Assembly: GCA_934668345.1 (NCBI GenBank)
Contig: CAKUNE010000005.1
Coordinates: 1-60,948, forward strand
Reading direction: 5' to 3'
DNA length: 60,948 nt
DNA from: an uncultured Collinsella sp.
GTDB taxonomy: Bacteria > Actinomycetota > Coriobacteriia > Coriobacteriales > Coriobacteriaceae
The translations under genes and the position numbers were made by a program. Positions 19,068 to 26,246 of this stretch are shown one piece after another (positions within the stretch are counted from its first letter, which is position 1; each line of letters begins with the position of its first letter). The notes below the pieces were generated by a model, which saw only the letters and a list, made by a program, of their open reading frames with translations, was not told the DNA's origin and did no database searches.

Positions 19068-19677
19068 TGTTTACACTCCCTTCTGCTTTCTCGGACAGGC
19101 CCTGGGCCACAGCGGTAGCGTCGACGACCGGACCGTTTTCGATCGAGCGCAGGCGCTTGGCCTCGTCGAGCTCGCGATCGGCCGCGCCGCCCATGACGGT
19201 CAGCGCCTTGGTGAGGCACGCCGCCACGCAATGCGGGCCGTCCGGATCGAAGGCGCACAGGTCGCACTTCACAGCGCAGGTGTACTGGCCAGGAGCCCAC
19301 GTAAGCAGGCTGCTCAGGGACTTAGGATACGAAGGCGTCGGGTCGCACATGCCTGCGACACCGGCGATAGACGTGCCATCGGGATGGATGGCTCCAAAGG
19401 GGCACGCGATGGCGCACAGCCTGCACCCGATGCACTCCTGTTCCTTGACGTGGATGCGGTCGCCATCGTGCTCGATGGCATTCACCGGGCAGACCTCGGC
19501 GCAGGGGGCACCCTCGCAATGGTGGCAGGCAAGGGCGGCCGAAATACCGCCGGTCTTCACGAGCGCCAGGCGCGGCGTATCCTGAAGACCCTGCATCCGG
19601 TGGGCGTCGGCACAGGCGGACTGGCATGTTCCGCAGCCGATGCACCTCTCCGGGTTGATGTCGATGAAGCGGTTCAT
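19060..19677 (-). CDS. hyfA: FHL electron-transfer ferredoxin HyfA/HycB
   Basis: The product is a 205-residue polyferredoxin with four [4Fe-4S] motifs: CIGCGTCQSAC (residues ~14-24), CHHCEGAPCAEVCP, CIGCRLCAIACP and CDLCAFDPDGPHCVAACLTKAL. It carries electrons from FdhF to the hydrogenase arm. It is closely similar in layout to HydN at 22055-22573. The ATG at 19677 has AAGGAAG upstream. An in-frame GTG two codons earlier (19683) is less well spaced. Confidence 0.92.
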   Translation of the reverse strand: MNRFIDINPERCIGCGTCQSACADAHRMQGLQDTPRLALVKTGGISAALACHHCEGAPCAEVCPVNAIEHDGDRIHVKEQECIGCRLCAIACPFGAIHPDGTSIAGVAGMCDPTPSYPKSLSSLLTWAPGQYTCAVKCDLCAFDPDGPHCVAACLTKALTVMGGAADRELDEAKRLRSIENGPVVDATAVAQGLSEKAEGSVNNG

Positions 19678-19699
19678 CCCCACTTCCTTTCAAAATAAC

Positions 19700-19734
19700 G
19701 GGCCGGGCTCCCGAACGTACGGGACGCCCGGCCC
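19700..19734 (-). terminator. Intercistronic hairpin between fdhF and hyfA
   Basis: A 9-bp GGGCCGGGC/GCCCGGCCC stem encloses a second nested inverted repeat (CCCG/CGGG). No U-tract follows directly on the minus strand, so it looks like an attenuator or RNA-stability element that separates fdhF from the hyf genes, not a full terminator. Confidence 0.55.
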
Positions 19735-19755
19735 AAAAAGCCAACGAGAACGGGA

Positions 19756-21978
19756 CTACACGATTTGATTCACGTGCGTCTCGTCGTCGAACTTGGCGGC
19801 ACCGGGCTCAACGTCCTGGGGAGCGGCGGCGTCGACCAGAGCCTGCTTGAGCTCGGTGTACTGACGCTCGACTTCGCCCTCGGCCCAGACCTGGTCGGCA
19901 ATGGCGTCGACCTGGCAGGCGGAGAACTTGTCCTCGGGCGTATGCGAGACCGGGTCGACCTTGTGCATGGTCAGCTCGTTGCACTTACCGATCCACCACT
20001 GGTAGGTCATATAGACCGTGCCCTTGTTGATACGGTCGCTCACGTCGGCGCGGCTGTATACCTGGCCGCGGCGGCTGTGAATCGAGACGATGTCGCCGTT
20101 CTTGATGCCGCGCGCCTGGGCGTCCGCGGGATTCATGCGGACAAAGCCGGGCTCGTCGGCGAGCAGCGCCAACGTCTTGCAGTTGCCGGTCATCGAGCGG
20201 CAGCTGTAGTGGCCGACCTCACGGACGGTGCACAGGATGAGCGGGTACTCATCGTCGGGAAGCTCGGAGGGCGCCTCCCAGTCGTGCGCCATCAGGTTGG
20301 CGCGGCCGTCCTTGGTGGTGAACTTGCCACCAGCGAACATGTCGGGCGTACCGTGGTCGTTCACATCGGTGCTCTTGACGGGCCACTGGGCGTAGCCGCC
20401 CTCGGGAGCCATCTTCTCGTAGGTTGCGCCCACAAAGTTGGGGCACAGGCTAATGCACTCGTTCCAGATCTGCTCGGTGTTGTCGTAGTGCATGGGGTAG
20501 CCCATACGCGTGGACAGGTCCGCGAAGATTTCCCAGTCGTGACGGCACTCGCCCTTGGGCGGAACGGCCGCGTCAAAGTGCTGGAAGCTACGGTCAGACG
20601 CGGTAAAGACACCCTCGTGCTCACCCCAAGAGGTGGCGGGCAGGATGACGTCGGCGAGCATGGTCGTCTGCGTCATAAAGATGTCCTGGCAGATGAACAG
20701 GTCCAACTCGGAGAGCGTCTTGCGCATACCGGCCGAATCGGGCTCGGTCTGCACCGGGTCCTCGCCGTAGTTGTAGAAGCAGTGCACCTTGCCCTCGTCG
20801 ACCAGGTGACCCAGGTCGGTGAGCTTGTAGCCCTCCTCGAGCGGGAGCTTTTCCTCGGGCACGCCCCAAGCCTTGGCAAACTTGGCACGCGCGACGGGGT
20901 CGGTGACTTTTTGGTAGCCAGGGTACAGGTTGGGAAGCATGCCCATATCGCAGGAGCCCTGGACGTTGTTCTGGCCACGCACGGGCGCGAGGCCGGAATT
21001 GGGTTTGCCGATCTGGCCGGCAACGCAGGCGATGGAGGCGATGGTGTGCACCGTCTTCAGGTTCTGCTTCTGCTGGCACACGCCCATGCCCCAACCAATG
21101 ATGGCAGAGGGCTTCGCCGTGGCGTACATCTCGGCAGCTTGGTGGATCAGCGCGGGCTCGACACCCGTGATGTCCTGTACGGATTCGGGAGTGTAGTTCT
21201 TGATGGTCTCCCACCACTCGTCAAAGCCGTTCGTGTGCTCGGCGACGAATTGCTTGTCGTAGAGGCCATCATTGACCAAGCAGTTGGCAAAGGCGTTAAG
21301 GAACGCGACATTGCAACCGTTCTTGATCGGAAGGTAGATGTCGGCGATACGCGCGGTTTCAATATGGCGCGGATCGGCGACGATGATCTTGCAACCCTTT
21401 TCTTTGGCTCGCACGATACGCCTTGCGACGATGGGGTGCGAATCGGCAGGGTTATAGCCGAAGAGGAAAATGCAGCCCGCATCCTCCATACCGGGGATGG
21501 AGCATGACATGCAACCTGAACCAACCGTGTCCATCAGACCGAGGACAGTAGGGCCGTGTCAAGTACGGGCGCAGTTGTCCACGCTGTGGGTGCCGATGCA
21601 CGCACGCGTAAACTTCTGCATGACGTAATTCGCCTCATTGCCGCCGCCTCGCGAAGAGCCGGTGGTCATGACGGCGTTGGGACCATATTCGTCAATTATG
21701 GCCTGCATCTTAGATGCGGTGAAATCCAGTGCCTCGTCCCAGCTCACACGCTCCAGATCCGCGCCCTTGGTGCGACGGATCATCGGGTGCAGCACGCGAG
21801 GAGTCAAGATCTTGGTGTCGTTGATGAAGTCGTAGCCGCTCATGCCCTTCAGGCACAGCTCACTTTGATTGGTGATGCCGTTGAGCGGTTCGGTACCCAC
21901 GACCTGGCCGTTTTGGACCAAGAGGTTAAACTGGCAACCGGCGCCGCAGTACGGGCAGATCACTTTATGCTTCTCCAT
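19756..21978 (-). CDS. fdhF: Formate dehydrogenase H, selenocysteine-containing (FdhF)
   Basis: FdhF oxidises formate to CO2 at a Mo-bis-MGD site with Sec as ligand. The frame is interrupted by one TGA at 21559-21561, which is codon 140. E. coli FdhF also has Sec at position 140, followed by the same HGP. Reading through gives 740 residues, against 715 in E. coli. The [4Fe-4S] motif CPYCGAGC lies near residue 8, and the FGYNPADSHPIVARR and TVREVGHYSCRSMTGNC blocks match FdhF closely. The true start is the ATG at 21978 behind AAGGAGG. A SECIS-like hairpin follows the TGA. It is transcribed after hydN and before hyfA. Confidence 0.96.
21529..21561 (-). promoter_or_regulatory. UGA(Sec140) and SECIS hairpin of fdhF
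   Basis: On the minus strand the TGA at 21561-21559 is followed 12 nt later by a hairpin GTCC...GGAC (21546-21543 with 21532-21529). Its loop contains GGTCT, the same apical GGUCU that SelB binds in the E. coli fdhF SECIS. Spacing from the UGA is like that of E. coli. Confidence 0.88.
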
Positions 21979-22054
21979 GACACCCTCCTTCCTTTTTCTG
22001 CTACCGAATGCTCGGTACGTATTTGACAATCGTTGGGCTTGTATGGCCGCCCGC

Positions 22055-22573
22055 TTACGCCTCGTTTTCGATGGTGGCGCGGGCACGCTCGGCGGTCAGC
22101 TCCGCCAGACGCTCCTCATCCACCAAGGTGAGGCCCTTGGTCGGGCACGCCTCGGCACACGCCGGACCGCCGGGACGGTCCACGCACAGGTCGCACTTGA
22201 GCACGAAGCTCTTAGTCTGCGACCCCACGCGAATGTCGCCCATCAAGACGGGGACCTGCGTGGTCGCTACGCTCACAGCGCCAAAGGGGCAAGCCATGAC
22301 GCAGCTCTTGCAGCCGATGCAGTTGTCCTCGTTGACGCCGATACGATGGTTCTTTGGATCAAAGAACAAGGCGCCCGTGGGGCAAGCCTTCGCGCACGGG
22401 GCATCCTCGCAGTGATGGCATGCCACCGGCGCGGAGATCTCGTACGTACGCGTCACGCGCAGGCGCGGCGCGGCGATGTTACCGGGGATGTCATGCGCCT
22501 CGATACACGCCGCCATGCAGGTTTGACACCCGATGCAGCGCGAAGAATCGGCCACGACTCGTTTATTGCCCAT
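22055..22573 (-). CDS. hydN: HydN-type [4Fe-4S] electron carrier
   Basis: This 172-residue polyferredoxin has four cluster motifs: CIGCQTCMAAC (~residues 12-22), CHHCEDAPCAKACP, CIGCKSCVMACP and CDLCVDRPGGPACAEACP. HydN accompanies FdhF in enterobacteria and is thought to help electron transfer to or from it. It is the first gene of the operon. The ATG at 22573 is chosen because GGAGGG lies 10 nt upstream and homology to ferredoxins starts there. The open frame up to 22699 overlaps the leader. Confidence 0.88.
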   Translation of the reverse strand: MGNKRVVADSSRCIGCQTCMAACIEAHDIPGNIAAPRLRVTRTYEISAPVACHHCEDAPCAKACPTGALFFDPKNHRIGVNEDNCIGCKSCVMACPFGAVSVATTQVPVLMGDIRVGSQTKSFVLKCDLCVDRPGGPACAEACPTKGLTLVDEERLAELTAERARATIENEA

Positions 22574-22713
22574 ATTGTTCACTCCCTCCTGAATCCCTTG
22601 CCGGAGAGACCCTGTCGACGTTGCCCCAGACCGCCCGTGGCCTGGCATCGGCGTATCGAATGCATGCGGCGAAACAGGCACTCGGTAGAATTTCTCCAAC
22701 GGTATACAGGTTG

Positions 22714-22742
22714 AATATACGCAGGTGCAGGGGGTAAACTAA
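22714..22742 (-). promoter_or_regulatory. Promoter of the formate hydrogenlyase operon
   Basis: On the minus strand TTAGTT (22742-22737) and TATATT (22719-22714) are separated by exactly 17 nt, a sigma-70-type layout. This leaves a leader of about 140 nt before hydN. No -24/-12 element is seen, unlike the sigma-54-driven operons of E. coli. Confidence 0.6.
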
Positions 22743-22750
22743 CGCGCATG

Positions 22751-22776
22751 CCCTGCAATACGGGTGTATTGCAGGG
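22751..22776. promoter_or_regulatory. Perfect 11-bp palindrome upstream of the FHL promoter
   Basis: CCCTGCAATAC and GTATTGCAGGG form a perfect inverted repeat around a GGGT spacer. It lies 9 bp upstream of the -35 box of the hydN promoter, which is the usual position for an activator site. A terminator role is less likely because the tract that follows on the plus strand (GTTTTAG) is short and no plus-strand gene ends here. Confidence 0.6.
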
Positions 22777-22895
22777 GTTTTAGCAGGTCGTGACTATTCT
22801 CGTTAGACTATAAAGATGAGTGTATTACACGCGTAGGCATGTGAGTTTTTCGCGCGTTCCTAATTAGGATGTATTACGCTTGTAGTAATGTTCGC

Positions 22896-22929
22896 ATTCA
22901 TTAACTTGAAAACAATAAAGTTAATGAAT
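22896..22929. promoter_or_regulatory. 12-bp inverted repeat, likely antitoxin operator
   Basis: ATTCATTAACTT (22896-22907) and AAGTTAATGAAT (22918-22929) are a perfect inverted repeat around a 10-nt spacer. It lies about 70 bp upstream of the RelB-like antitoxin gene. Ribbon-helix-helix antitoxins usually bind such palindromes to repress their own operon. Confidence 0.65.
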
Positions 22930-22998
22930 ACGAGATTGGCAAATGTGGACACACAACGCATTTGCCATCCGTGTAGCACTAGGCAAGGGAGGCCAGCG

Positions 22999-23322
22999 AT
23001 GTCATCGACTCAAAAAAGAGCCATCCTGCAGGTGCGCATTCGCGAAGAGGACAAACAGCATGCCGAGCGTCTCTACGACGCCATGGGCACGTCACTTGCC
23101 GAGGCCGTCCGTCTTTTTGTCTCGCAGAGCATCCTCATGCGTAAGCTGCCTTTTCAACCGGTCGCCGTGCGTTCGAAGGACGGCGCAGCCGCCTACGGAG
23201 CACTCAAGGCATATGGCGATCCTAATCGCCGGTCCGAGGAGCGCAACGCCTGGATTGAATATCTCGCCGCAGAAAGCGACGATTCGATCTTGGGTCCCGA
23301 GGAAGTAGACATCCATGAGTAG
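22999..23322 (+). CDS. RelB/DinJ-family antitoxin
   Basis: This 107-residue protein has an N-terminal ribbon-helix-helix of the DinJ type. The beta strand AILQVRIREED (residues ~8-18) is followed by helices ending in MGTSLAEAVRLFVSQ, then the DinJ-like LPFQP. The C-terminal part is charged and probably wraps the toxin. The ATG at 22999 has GGGAGG 6 nt upstream. An earlier ATG at 22888 would translate through the operator palindrome and is not used. The gene overlaps the PIN toxin gene by 8 bp. DinJ-type antitoxins normally pair with RelE/YafQ toxins, so the PIN partner is atypical. Confidence 0.85.
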   Translation: MSSTQKRAILQVRIREEDKQHAERLYDAMGTSLAEAVRLFVSQSILMRKLPFQPVAVRSKDGAAAYGALKAYGDPNRRSEERNAWIEYLAAESDDSILGPEEVDIHE

Positions 23323-23791
23323 CACCATCATCGACGAGACCGTTATCCTACGCTACCTGCTTAACGACGACGAGGTCCTGTCGCCGCGCGCCGCCAAGGT
23401 TATCGCCACGCGCACCACCCGCGTCTACCCCGAGATCATCACACGCGTCGCCGTCACGCTTCGCGACGTATACAAGGTCCCCCGACCCGAGATTGCGGCG
23501 GCCTTGACCAGGTTGCTCGATGACGTTATGGTCGACGAGCCCACCGTCATCGCCCTTGCCATCAAGCTGTTTGGCAGGACGCATATGGACTTTAGTGACT
23601 GCCTGCTCGCGGCCCGCACCGCCATCTACAACGACGACGTCGTGAGCTTTGGCAAGCCCATCATCCAAGGCATGATCGATTACCGTCGCAAACGCATCAA
23701 CGCAGCCGAAGCCCGCGAACGCGCCACCGATGCCCGCAGCCGCAGCACCGACGCCACCATCGACAAGCTCCGCCACCGCCCTCGCAACTAA
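23315..23791 (+). CDS. PIN-domain toxin with altered active site
   Basis: The 158-residue protein has a PIN nuclease fold over residues ~5-120: IDETVILRYLLNDD at the N-terminus, a central YPEIITRVAVTLRDVYKVPRPEI, DFSDCLLAA at 92-100 and VVSFGKP at 110-115. Canonical PIN toxins use four acidic residues. The first and third (D7; D92/D95) are visible. The position of the usual Glu appears to be Arg44, and the fourth Asp (usually FDK) is Gly113. An Arg-rich C-terminal tail of ~40 residues is unusual. It is probably a ribonuclease-type toxin or a catalytically reduced derivative. Confidence 0.75.
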   Translation: MSSTIIDETVILRYLLNDDEVLSPRAAKVIATRTTRVYPEIITRVAVTLRDVYKVPRPEIAAALTRLLDDVMVDEPTVIALAIKLFGRTHMDFSDCLLAARTAIYNDDVVSFGKPIIQGMIDYRRKRINAAEARERATDARSRSTDATIDKLRHRPRN

Positions 23792-23795
23792 CCCC

Positions 23796-24252
23796 CATCC
23801 CCTCCTAAGTTGCGGTGAAATAGTTCCTGGATTTTGGCTTATTGGGGGCTTTTCAGGTACCATCCCGCCGCAACCTCCAGATTGGACATCCGAAGCTAGC
23901 CGCCTTGGACCGCGAATCCTACAGTTCGCCACGAAATGGGCCTATCTACTACGTTTTACTGATCACCTACGACCATACCGAAATCAGAAAAATCAAAAAC
24001 GCAGGTAGACGGCTTGTCGATTTTCCGAAAATGCTGCTACATTCAACCCCTTCGGGCCAAACGTAGTAGATGGGCCGTTTTCATGGCTCGACACCAGACC
24101 AGTCTTTATGGGACGGACTTTTATGACTACTTTTGCCTAGCCGATCGCCAGGGTAGTCAAAAAAGCTCCGTCCCAAATTAGCTACCCCGGCCTCCATGGG
24201 TCCATAAAAGCCGAAAAACAGTCCGTATTTCACCGCAACTTAGGAGGGGATG
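23796..24252. repeat. 457-bp non-coding element with 27-bp terminal inverted repeats
   Basis: Positions 23796-23822 and 24226-24252 are perfect 27-bp inverted repeats, with a core CCTAAGTTGCGGTGAAATA. The element begins 4 bp after the toxin stop. Inside are two further hairpins: TCTACTACGTTT/AAACGTAGTAGA (23945-23956 with 24059-24070) and a near-perfect 20-bp GGGACGG.../...CCGTCCC stem (24110-24129 with 24154-24174). No convincing gene is seen. A third copy of the terminal core lies at 60827-60845, again just after a stop codon. It looks like a MITE-type or other non-autonomous multicopy element. Confidence 0.75.
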
Positions 24253-24273
24253 TGGGGTCCCCGGCGCATACAT

Positions 24274-24311
24274 AAAAACGGCTCTGGTCCCAAATGGGGC
24301 CAGAGCCGTTT
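24274..24311 (-). terminator. Terminator hairpin, distal copy
   Basis: On the minus strand AAACGGCTCTGG/CCAGAGCCGTTT forms a long GC-rich stem with a short loop, followed by TTTTTATG. It resembles the hairpin at 24474-24515 and follows a duplicated tRNA-Gly 3' end. Confidence 0.8.
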
Positions 24312-24321
24312 ATCTATCTCG

Positions 24322-24523
24322 TGGAGCGGGCGACGGGAAGTCCAAGGATTTGCTTCGCAAATCCTTGTTTCGCTGCGGGCCTTCGGCCCTTGCGTGCTGC
24401 GCTGGAAAATGCTCACGCATTTTCTCAGCTTCGCACCCTGCCGGGTTCGATTCCCGTCGCCCGGCACGCAAACGAAAACGGCTCTGGTCCCCATAAGGAA
24501 CCAAAGCCGTTAAAACAATCATA
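24322..24523. repeat. Duplicated tRNA-Gly 3' end with multi-hairpin insert
   Basis: The last 18 nt of tRNA-Gly (24524-24541) recur exactly as a direct repeat at 24322-24339, 202 bp away. An inverted T-arm-like copy lies on the plus strand at 24440-24464, so TTCCCGTCGCCC (24451-24462) pairs with 24328-24339. Between them are three tight hairpins: CAAGGATTTGC/GCAAATCCTTG (24343-24367), GGGCC/GGCCC (24377-24389) and GAAAATGC/GCATTTTC (24405-24424). This looks like a tRNA-targeted insertion scar or a structured repeat, not a functional tRNA. Confidence 0.65.
24474..24515 (-). terminator. Terminator of the tRNA-Pro/tRNA-Gly transcript
   Basis: Directly after tRNA-Gly on the minus strand, AACGGCTTTGGTTCC pairs with GGGGACCAGAGCCGTT and is followed by TTCGTTT. 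Confidence 0.8.
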
Positions 24524-24597
24524 TGGAGCGGGCGACGGGAATCGAACCCGCGTCATCAGCTTGGAAGGCTGGGGTTCTACCATTGAACTACGCCCGC
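24524..24597 (-). tRNA. tRNA-Gly (TCC)
   Basis: The minus strand folds as a full cloverleaf: acceptor GCGGGCG/CGCCCGC, D arm GTTC/GAAC, anticodon loop CTTCCAA with anticodon TCC, T loop TTCGATT, and encoded CCA. The outer anticodon-stem pair is a C-A mismatch. It is 6 bp after tRNA-Pro and shares its promoter. Confidence 0.95.
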
Positions 24598-24603
24598 AAG
24601 ATA

Positions 24604-24680
24604 TGGTCGGGACGACAGGATTTGAACCTGCGACATCCTGCTCCCAAAGCAGGCGCGCTACCAAACTGCGCCACGTCCCG
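24604..24680 (-). tRNA. tRNA-Pro (TGG)
   Basis: The cloverleaf has acceptor CGGGACG/CGTCCCG, D stem GCGC/GCGC, anticodon stem CCTGC/GCAGG with loop TTTGGGA (anticodon TGG), T loop TTCAAAT, discriminator A and encoded CCA. Confidence 0.95.
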
Positions 24681-24731
24681 AAGGTGTTGAGCAGCTAAGG
24701 TCTAAACCTTGCGTGTCCCAAAGCGAAGGAA

Positions 24732-24760
24732 ATTATAGGGGAGACTCCCCGCCTGTGCAA
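24732..24760 (-). promoter_or_regulatory. Promoter of tRNA-Pro/tRNA-Gly
   Basis: TTGCAC (24760-24755) and TATAAT (24737-24732) are separated by 17 nt on the minus strand, a near-consensus promoter about 50 bp before tRNA-Pro. The spacer contains the palindrome GGGGAGTCTCCCC. Confidence 0.85.
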
Positions 24761-24771
24761 GCGCAGAAACC

Positions 24772-26130
24772 CTAGCTCCTCGAATGTGCGACAAACTGGC
24801 TATGGGCCAGGCCGATCACAAACGCCACCACGGCAACCGGTGCCCAGGCGGCACCGATATCCGCCAGCGGCAAAGCATCGAACGGCAGCCACGTACCCGC
24901 AAAGAACGCATCGCGGACCGAGGTAATCACGCTCTGCACGGCGACCACGCCGCCAACCCAAACCCACACCTGCGGATGCGCGTCGCAAAAACCGTGCACC
25001 AGGCCCATAAGCACCAACACAATGGCAACGGGATACAAGGCGTTGAGCATGGGCACCGAGAACATAAGGATCATGTCGAGACCCACGTTGGAAAGCACGC
25101 ACGAAAACGCTGCGAACACAAAGGCGAGGATCGCGAAGGGGCGACGCATGGCCTCCTCGGAAGCCTCCGCTCCCCCTTCGACCACATACGTCTCGCAGAA
25201 GTAGCGCGAGCAGCAGCTAATGAGGCCAATGCACACGTTCATGCAGGCGAGGAAGAAGATCGCGAAGACCACGACGGTGCCCGCCAAGCCAAAGTGCATG
25301 GAGGCTGAGCGAGCAAGGATGGCAGCGCCGTTGGTAGCGTCGGGCATCACGGTGCCGAGCTGCATACCGGCAAGGGCCAAGCCACAATAGATGATGGCCA
25401 TGAGCACGCCGGCGATCACACCGGAGCGGGAGATCTCGAAGGCGACGCGCTTGTCGTCGGTCACGCCCAGCTCGTGAATGGTCTCGGCGATGATGATGCC
25501 GAAGGCGAGCGATGCGAGCAGATCCATCGTCTGATAGCCGGTCAAGAAGCCTTGGACTGCAGCGCCGGCATCATAGGGAGCTTGCGGGGCAGCAGCCGGT
25601 CCCAGGGGCGAGATCACGGCAGCGCCAACGACCAGCACAATGAGTGCGATGAGCGCGGGGCCCGTAATGCGACCAAGCACGCGCGTGATAACGCCCGGGC
25701 GCAGCGTGAGCGCAAACGCGACCACGAAGAAGGCGACAGCGAAGACTAGGCGTGCGGTGCCAAGCGAGATGCCCTCGGGCAGCAGCGGCACCAGCATCTC
25801 GAAGGCCGTGGAGCTCGTACGAGGAATGGCCAGGCACGGGCCGATGGCCAGGTACACCGCCGCGACAAAGAACTCACCGAACTTGGGGTGCACGCGACCG
25901 GCAAGCTCACGCGCCGTACCGGCAAGCGCCACAGCGATAAAGCCCATGACGGGCAGGCCGATGGCGGCGATAAGGAAGCCAATCATGGCAAGCGGCGTGG
26001 CTGTTCCAGCTTGGAGCGCCAGCAGCGGCGGAATGATCAAGTTGCCGGCGCCGAAGAGCATCGAGAATAGAGCGATGCCGACGGTAACGACATGGTCGGA
26101 GCGCAGACCGCGCGGTGCGGATGAGGCCAT
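24772..26130 (-). CDS. brnQ: Branched-chain amino acid carrier BrnQ (LIVCS family)
   Basis: The product is a 452-residue, 12-helix membrane carrier for Leu/Ile/Val driven by Na+ or H+. The N-terminal signature VGIALFSMLFGAGNLIIPP (residues ~16-34) and the internal segment AIGPCLAIPRTSSTAFEM are typical of BrnQ. The ATG at 26130 (MASSAPRGL) has AAAGGTG upstream. An in-frame ATG at 26184 has no such site. It is a single-gene unit between the tRNA operon and the giant surface protein gene. Confidence 0.93.
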   Translation of the reverse strand: MASSAPRGLRSDHVVTVGIALFSMLFGAGNLIIPPLLALQAGTATPLAMIGFLIAAIGLPVMGFIAVALAGTARELAGRVHPKFGEFFVAAVYLAIGPCLAIPRTSSTAFEMLVPLLPEGISLGTARLVFAVAFFVVAFALTLRPGVITRVLGRITGPALIALIVLVVGAAVISPLGPAAAPQAPYDAGAAVQGFLTGYQTMDLLASLAFGIIIAETIHELGVTDDKRVAFEISRSGVIAGVLMAIIYCGLALAGMQLGTVMPDATNGAAILARSASMHFGLAGTVVVFAIFFLACMNVCIGLISCCSRYFCETYVVEGGAEASEEAMRRPFAILAFVFAAFSCVLSNVGLDMILMFSVPMLNALYPVAIVLVLMGLVHGFCDAHPQVWVWVGGVVAVQSVITSVRDAFFAGTWLPFDALPLADIGAAWAPVAVVAFVIGLAHSQFVAHSRS

Positions 26131-26149
26131 AGACACACCTTTCGGATCG

Positions 26150-26181
26150 AAACAAAACGGGACGGGCAAATACCCGTCTCG
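26150..26181 (-). terminator. Terminator of the giant adhesin gene
   Basis: On the minus strand GAGACGGG/CCCGTCCC (8 bp, one G-U pair) around TATTTG is followed by a T-rich CGTTTTGTTTCG tract, 66 bp after the stop codon. Confidence 0.7.
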
Positions 26182-26246
26182 CAAGTATATACGCTTGAGC
26201 AGGCCAGATTGTGCAAAGCGCCAATCTAACTGCCCCTTTTGAGCCG

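Noticed and set aside
19756..22086. fdhF as a frameshifted or broken pair of genes
   Set aside because: The single interruption is TGA at codon 140, in the known Sec position with a SECIS hairpin, so it is recoding.
23730..24066. Short frames inside the 457-bp repeat (e.g. 23842-24066)
   Set aside because: They have no ribosome-binding site, run across hairpins and are not protein-like.
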